Source of the DNA: Thysanoteuthis rhombus
Lineage: Eukaryota; Mollusca; Cephalopoda; Oegopsida; Thysanoteuthidae
Length of the DNA: 64,000 nucleotides
NCBI GenBank assembly: GCA_963457665.1
Contig: OY735219.1
Coordinates: 43,215,714 to 43,279,713 of the forward strand
Direction: 5' to 3'
In this document: positions 58,991 to 64,000 of the stretch, piece after piece
Position numbering within the stretch: position 1 is the first letter of the stretch
Layout: the number at the start of each line of letters is the position of its first letter
Notes under the pieces: generated by a model
What the model saw: only the letters and a program-made list of their open reading frames with translations
Database searches by the model: none
What the model was told of the DNA's origin: nothing
Position numbers and translations under genes: made by a program

Positions 58991-59934
58991 CACATATCAG
59001 ATGAACTTATGGTACCACTGATCCCCAAAATGTCATTAAACCCTGGGTAAACAAAAAGTTTGTGTGATTCATTGAGTAAAAATGACAGATTTTTTTACAT
59101 ATATATTTTCGACCATAACTTTATTGGAGAATATATTTAGCGTTTTGTTCTGCAATCATCTGCTATCTTTCATTGATTCATATTTACATCCTTTTATATC
59201 TCTTTTTCTTTCTAGGCAAATATCTCTTCTAGGTGACTTTTAATTTTAATCTGCTAAAATAATTCTGTAATTACCGAGATAAATTGTAATCTAAAAGCAC
59301 AGTATGAGGTGAAGACGGTGGATAAGTGAAATCATCGGAGCCAAACTGCAACAACGTTTGCCCTCTCTCCAGAAAATCTGTGGTCTATCATTATCCTGAT
59401 GGGATATTACACCCTTCCTCTCCACTAATTCCGGATGAATTGCTCCCTTCACTCATGTATACAGCATCACTTTCTTGATTTAAACATTTTGAACATGTTG
59501 GCTATCTACCGTGTCGTTTAACGTTGCTTGTTCTCAATTGATGTCTTTATTTAATCGCTGTCAACCTTAACTATTCTGCCCAACCGTGGAGCATCGTTCA
59601 GTGAAATATTTCCTGCACGAAACTTCACAAACGGCTTCTGACACGTTGATTTTTCACAGTGCATTTTTCATAAACTGCACATAAATTATGCTTGAGTGAC
59701 ATTTTTATCTTCGAAAAAAGTAAAAAAGGCTCAATATGCTGAATATGTTGCTTATTTTCTGTCGTCATTAATGTCAGAATCAACATGAAAAACCTTGCCA
59801 ATCTTGACAAGATATTTTTAAATGTGCGCTCAATACAATCAAAAGCGATCATTTTGAATGAAGTTAATTGAGACTAAACGCCCTTAATGCGATCTAACGA
59901 CAAAAACAGAATGAATTTTTTGTCAACCGAATAC
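58991..59934. other. Unassigned DNA
   Basis: No feature recognised. Confidence 0.4.
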
Positions 59935-60360
59935 GTGTCAGTTTCAAATGTGTCTACATTTCAATAAGACGCTTTTCGGTCGGTTGGTCCGTCAGTTGGT
60001 ATGTCGGTCGGTCCCAGTTACGTTAACAACAGTAATAGGAAGGAAGAAAAGAGCGTGATGTCATTCATGGTGGGACATCGTTAATAATAAAAACAACTGC
60101 TAATATATCACAATAGAATAGGAGTTCAGTATTTTTGCATTTAAAAAGCGGGGAAAATGTTCAAAAATGGATGGCCATTTACGATTTTCGTTGTGAATAA
60201 TACTCTTGGAATATTTCTATAACACAATATTTTACATATGAATATCAATTGATCCAAAGAAAGACTACTTGCTTTTCTTCTTCCCCCATCTCTTGCTGCA
60301 ACTACCATGGATGGTGGATGCATTGTTGAATTCATAATTCTTGTCGATTGAAATTGCTGT
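59935..60360 (-). repeat. Dispersed repeat, partner of 27280-27725
   Basis: The minus strand aligns with 27280-27725 across about 430 bases. This copy has an expanded GGTCGGTTGGTCCGTCAGT-type segment at about 59975-60015. Confidence 0.75.
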
Positions 60361-60980
60361 GGGATTTCATTTTAAAAACCTCTTCTAACCGCACAAGAAA
60401 TATCTTTCGTAAGTATCTGATTGTTGAGGTGATGCTTAGTTCCGAGGTAGTTCTTTAAACTTAGCTCCCTATCATACATCATGTCTGCTCTTTCAATATT
60501 ACACAATATCTAGATATCTCGACAAGAATTCTAGCGTACATTTTTTTCCTTCCTTTTTACGGCAAGAAATTTCTATCATTTCAGATCATCTTTATCTTCT
60601 TTGTTACGACGTTTTGGTTTTCGCACTATCTGGACTTCTTCGGATGTTCATTGCATTCGGTAACTTTTGACGAATGTTGGACTGAAAGCTTTATTTCCTC
60701 TTAAAGGCTGTATTGTTGTCACTCCTTACTTTCTGTCACATGCTGTGTCCATTGTTAATGTTCTCCATGAGATGATCTGATTCTTTATTGAGTAGGAGTA
60801 CGTCTACACTGATCAGTCCCAGAATTGAATACACGACTTCCAGGGAAAGAGACGAAATTACCTGCGCTTCTGTCAACTAAATCATGTTATTATTTCTTAT
60901 TAAACTTTTTCCAGTTCATTGCTGGATTTGCAAGTGCAGACTAAAATACTGGATTGTTTTCTTTGGCTATTTTTATCCCA
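60361..60980. other. Unassigned DNA
   Basis: No feature recognised. Confidence 0.4.
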
Positions 60981-60983
60981 AAC

Positions 60984-61640
60984 CATCGAGCAAAACTGTT
61001 ACCAACTGTCAACATAAGTTTCTTCAGTTTTCAAGTTTGGTTGGCTGGCTATGTATGTATCACCAGCGTTGCCGAATTAGCGCTTTTCAGGCTAAATTCA
61101 TCACGTTTCTTGTTTTGACAGCGCGAAAAGGTGCTAAATTAGTGCGAACGTACTTTAAAATTTGAGCCATACAGATGAGAAATTCTTTTCGGTATGTTTT
61201 GGCCATTTGGCGCCTTTTATTTGAATTTGGCGTTTTATGTCAGCCAAACTAGTGCAAAAATAGTTTTTGAGTTCGGCTTCACTGTATCACGTGTCCAGAT
61301 CACACCGGATAAAAATTTAAACAGTTAAATATTTAAACATTCGTTATTATGTCTAGAAAAAATGTTTGTGTTTTTTTTAAACACCCCCTTGAACAGGTTA
61401 TTTGGTGTACGATTCAATTTGTAATGCAAATTTATGCTATATTGATCCCTTCATTTGTATCCAGAGGCATTCACAAGTGTTTTGCGGAAAATTCAGACTT
61501 TTTTAATAAAAGGCGTGAGAAGTAACTTACCCATTGATGATACTTTGTTAATTTTTTTTTATTCATCACCCCAACATGGCATGTGCCAAAAGGTGTTGGC
61601 CACATGACGGTTTCCATTGAATAACTAATCAGACCTGTTA
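60984..61640 (+). mobile_element. MITE-like family A, copy 9, interrupted
   Basis: From AACTGTTACCAACTGTCAAC and 'ttggctggctatgtatgtatcac' it jumps over a 221-bp insert. It resumes at 'tatcacgtgtccag' and runs to the terminus 'ataactaatcagacctgtt'. Confidence 0.88.
61064..61284. mobile_element. hAT-like MITE nested in family A
   Basis: The insert starts CAGCGTTGCCGAATT; its end in reverse complement is CAGTGAAGCCGAACT, an imperfect inverted repeat with hAT-type CAG..G ends. The flanking TATCAC (61058-61063 and 61285-61290) is a perfect 6-bp target duplication; most hAT elements make 8 bp. Size and GCGCTAA-type motifs resemble the insert at 32745-32968. Confidence 0.75.
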
Positions 61641-62101
61641 AATATTATCATTACTATTACATCCCTTCTCTCACTGGGACCATTACGAGTCCGAGTCAGT
61701 CAAAGTTTAAGAACCCGATATTATCAGTAGAAGGAAAGAAGTTTTAATTCTAGAACACATTGACTTTTGTGCAAAGGTCCAATCAAAAGAATTTTAGATG
61801 TAAAATGCATTTGCTTTGTGAACACGGAGCCATGAATCTGTTCTCATTTCTTTTAACTGACTTCCATGCATCAAAGGCTTCTCGTGAATAGACAAGACGG
61901 CGCAGACCGAAATACGAGGGTGTGGCTTTTCACTTCCGACAAATCTCTTCTATTAACACATGCGCGTGCAATTTATACGCTATATGTTTCGCTATATGTA
62001 CTTGAACTTTGGCCACTAGCAGTATATTATTCAAAGGTGCAAAGGCATAGATACTTACTTATCTACCTTTATATCTTAGTTCATCTTATTTACACGTGTT
62101 T

Positions 62102-62104
<3 letters not shown>
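61641..62104. other. Unassigned DNA
   Basis: No feature recognised. Confidence 0.4.

Positions 62105-62167
<63 letters not shown>
62105..62167. repeat. (TA)n array
   Basis: TA run; flanks do not match the TA-tailed family. Confidence 0.95.
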
Positions 62168-62169
<2 letters not shown>

Positions 62170-62989
62170 CACATGAATGCTTATCTGTATCTCAATCTGT
62201 CTCTGTACGAGAAAAGTGCTTCATTGAGCACGTATATTTTCAAGTAGACAAACTCCCCGTAGAGTAAGGAAAGAATGCTACATACACACACGCACGCACG
62301 CGCACGCATACACACACTTGAACATATGAAATAGCTTTCACGTGTAAATATTCATTCATCAGTATATTTTTCATGTAAGTGTCAATACAATATATATATA
62401 TATATATATACCGATGGTTTAGATATGTACATACGTTAATACTCATTCCTATCTCATCAGATCCATATCTGTTTAATCTTTTTATAAAAATGTGTGTAAG
62501 GGTGGCACCTCCCAAAAATCCAAACCAGTTAATATGTAAGAAAGCACCTGCTCGTATCTATGTTCATGTCTCTATACACAGAAGTATTCATCCACATGCC
62601 AGCGTTCATATTTCTATAAAAGGCTATAAATATATTTTTATACGTTTCCAATTAACATAAATATCTCTTCACACAAAACAGATGCGCGCCAGCCAAGCCT
62701 CACCCAAAAAAAAAACATTTTGAAGTAATAAAGCAAAGAAAGGGAAAATACTGTCCACAATGGAAAATTAATTGCCTTTAATTTCTTTTATTCTGGTCAC
62801 ATATGCAAGTACTTACCAAGAATAATACTTGTGAATTCTCCCAGTAAAATAGTCAACTCTAAACAGACCTGGCTATAATGATTTCTCAAGTATAAATGAC
62901 GTCCTTCAGGATGAACATCTTAACATTTAAGATCAGACTGGTCTGCTATTTTTATCAAAGCGAACGTTCGCATCGAGTGGTTCCATATT
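62168..62989. other. Unassigned DNA
   Basis: Short CA-rich (62281-62318) and TA (62391-62410) runs. No gene. Confidence 0.45.
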
Positions 62990-63400
62990 GGTACTTTGGT
63001 TAGAATCTGTGAACCAAAACTGTCAGCAAAGGTTTCTTTCAGATTTCAAGTTGGTCTGGTTCGTTGGATAAGTATCACGCTTGTAGGCTGCATTCATCGA
63101 GCTAGAAGGCTGAAAAATCAGCATTTACTCCTTATTATATCTGGAAAATTTTTTGTCCTTTCAATATTACCTTCATAATACTTTTTTAGTGGAAGGGTTT
63201 AGTTTGCAATGTAAGTTCAGGTAGAACTAATCCCTGGGTTTGAATCCGCTTGTTATCTGAAAATTCAGACATTCTTAGCGTTCAAGGTGAGAAAAGTAAC
63301 TTTTTCATTGATCGATCATCATTTTTTCAGTTTTTCAATTAATCACCGACATGATATGACATGACAGTTTCTGTTGAGTGATTAACCAGACTTGTTTGAG
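62990..63400 (+). mobile_element. MITE-like family A, copy 10 (full length)
   Basis: GAATCTGTGAACCAAAACTG, 'aggtttctttcagatttcaa', 'ttactccttattatatctg', 'tgcaatgtaagttcaggta' and the end GAGTGATTAACCAGACTTG. Confidence 0.88.
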
Positions 63401-63531
63401 AAATAACTTTTTTCATTGATCACCAACTTTATCTTATTTTTCCTATTGATTTCTTCAATCACTGCATGCTGTCAAAAGACATTGGTTACCTAACGGTTTT
63501 TATTGCGTGACTAATCAAATCGGGGGGGGGG
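63401..63531 (+). mobile_element. Partial tandem duplication of the family A terminus
   Basis: Directly after copy 10, the last 130 or so bases occur again: 'aataacttttttcattgatcacc', 'catgctgtcaaaagacattgg' and GCGTGACTAATCAAATC, followed by a run of G. Confidence 0.75.
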
Positions 63532-64000
63532 GCTTTTAGCTTTGGATTCTTTCAAAATAAATCCTCATGCAGGTATGAATACATGCGTTCTTGTATACAC
63601 TTATATCTATGTACATCGACAATACCGCCATATGGTTTCCCAATGGTTGATATATTTCAATTTGTTCCCACAAGTCCCTGGAGACCTAATCAACATTGAG
63701 GATATTTTCCCTTCATGCGAATAGTTTTGAAGATAATTCTCATACACCAGTCGCTTCTCTGCCTTGAATATGCTTTTACTGCAAACTATTCAAGTGAGCC
63801 TATCCAGACATATATTCCTAGTCAGCTCATTCGAGCCTTGCCAAATGAGAACGTCTTTCTGTTTCGAAAACATGTTTTCTCCTGTTCGTCTTAATTTGTA
63901 ACAATTTCCTCGTTGTTACGTTGGGAGTGATTCTGTCAGAAAATTAGGAATAGACTATCTTTTGAATTTAGTACATGTTTACGAACCTCAACCTTTTCGC
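63532..64000. other. Unassigned DNA
   Basis: No feature recognised to the end of the window. Confidence 0.4.

Overview
The window looks like intergenic DNA from an animal nuclear genome. I find no host gene, exon series or rRNA gene. The sequence is AT-rich and full of long (TA)n, (CA)n/(TG)n and trinucleotide arrays. Almost everything recognisable is a decayed transposable element: RTE-like LINEs with (TGA)n tails, a restriction-like-endonuclease (RLE) LINE, Penelope-like elements (PLEs), tRNA-headed SINEs, MITE-like families and hAT-like insertions. This mixture suggests an invertebrate, most likely a lophotrochozoan such as a cephalopod mollusc. That assignment is inference; no gene here fixes it.

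Layout. 1-9 kb: MITE families A and B, a TA-tailed repeat and unassigned AT-rich DNA. 9.0-9.96 kb: an RTE-like LINE insertion with a textbook 5' inversion (twin priming) and an 11-bp target duplication. 10.5-12.4 kb: a decayed PLE on the minus strand that keeps an FIDD catalytic box. 13.4-27 kb: PLE-end repeats, LINE tails, microsatellites and a TA-tailed family. 27-36 kb: SINEs, families A and B, a nested hAT MITE and a possible RLE-LINE relic. 39.4-42.9 kb: a nest in which a plus-strand RTE-like LINE interrupts a minus-strand RLE LINE, whose coding sequence resumes on the far side. 43-45 kb: family B copies plus a SINE. 46.3-49.45 kb: a second PLE of the GIY-YIG type on the minus strand, split by a LINE fragment and bounded by inverted terminal repeats; the right-hand repeat holds a near-complete hammerhead ribozyme. 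49.5-64 kb: a hairpin-forming microsatellite, more families A/SINE/LINE, a 30-bp minisatellite probably derived from a hAT MITE, and another nested hAT MITE.

Main points of interest: (1) a type I hammerhead fold at 49306-49361, with a decayed homologue at 14016-14070; (2) a second hammerhead-like fold (54737-54784, minus) directly downstream of a tRNA-like SINE head; (3) the twin-primed LINE with its target duplication; (4) a TA-tailed family that links several long (TA)n arrays to one mobile sequence; (5) ten copies of MITE family A in 64 kb, two of them entered by hAT-like elements of about 220 bp.

Most open reading frames in the window are low-complexity translations or antisense shadows of these elements and are not listed as genes.
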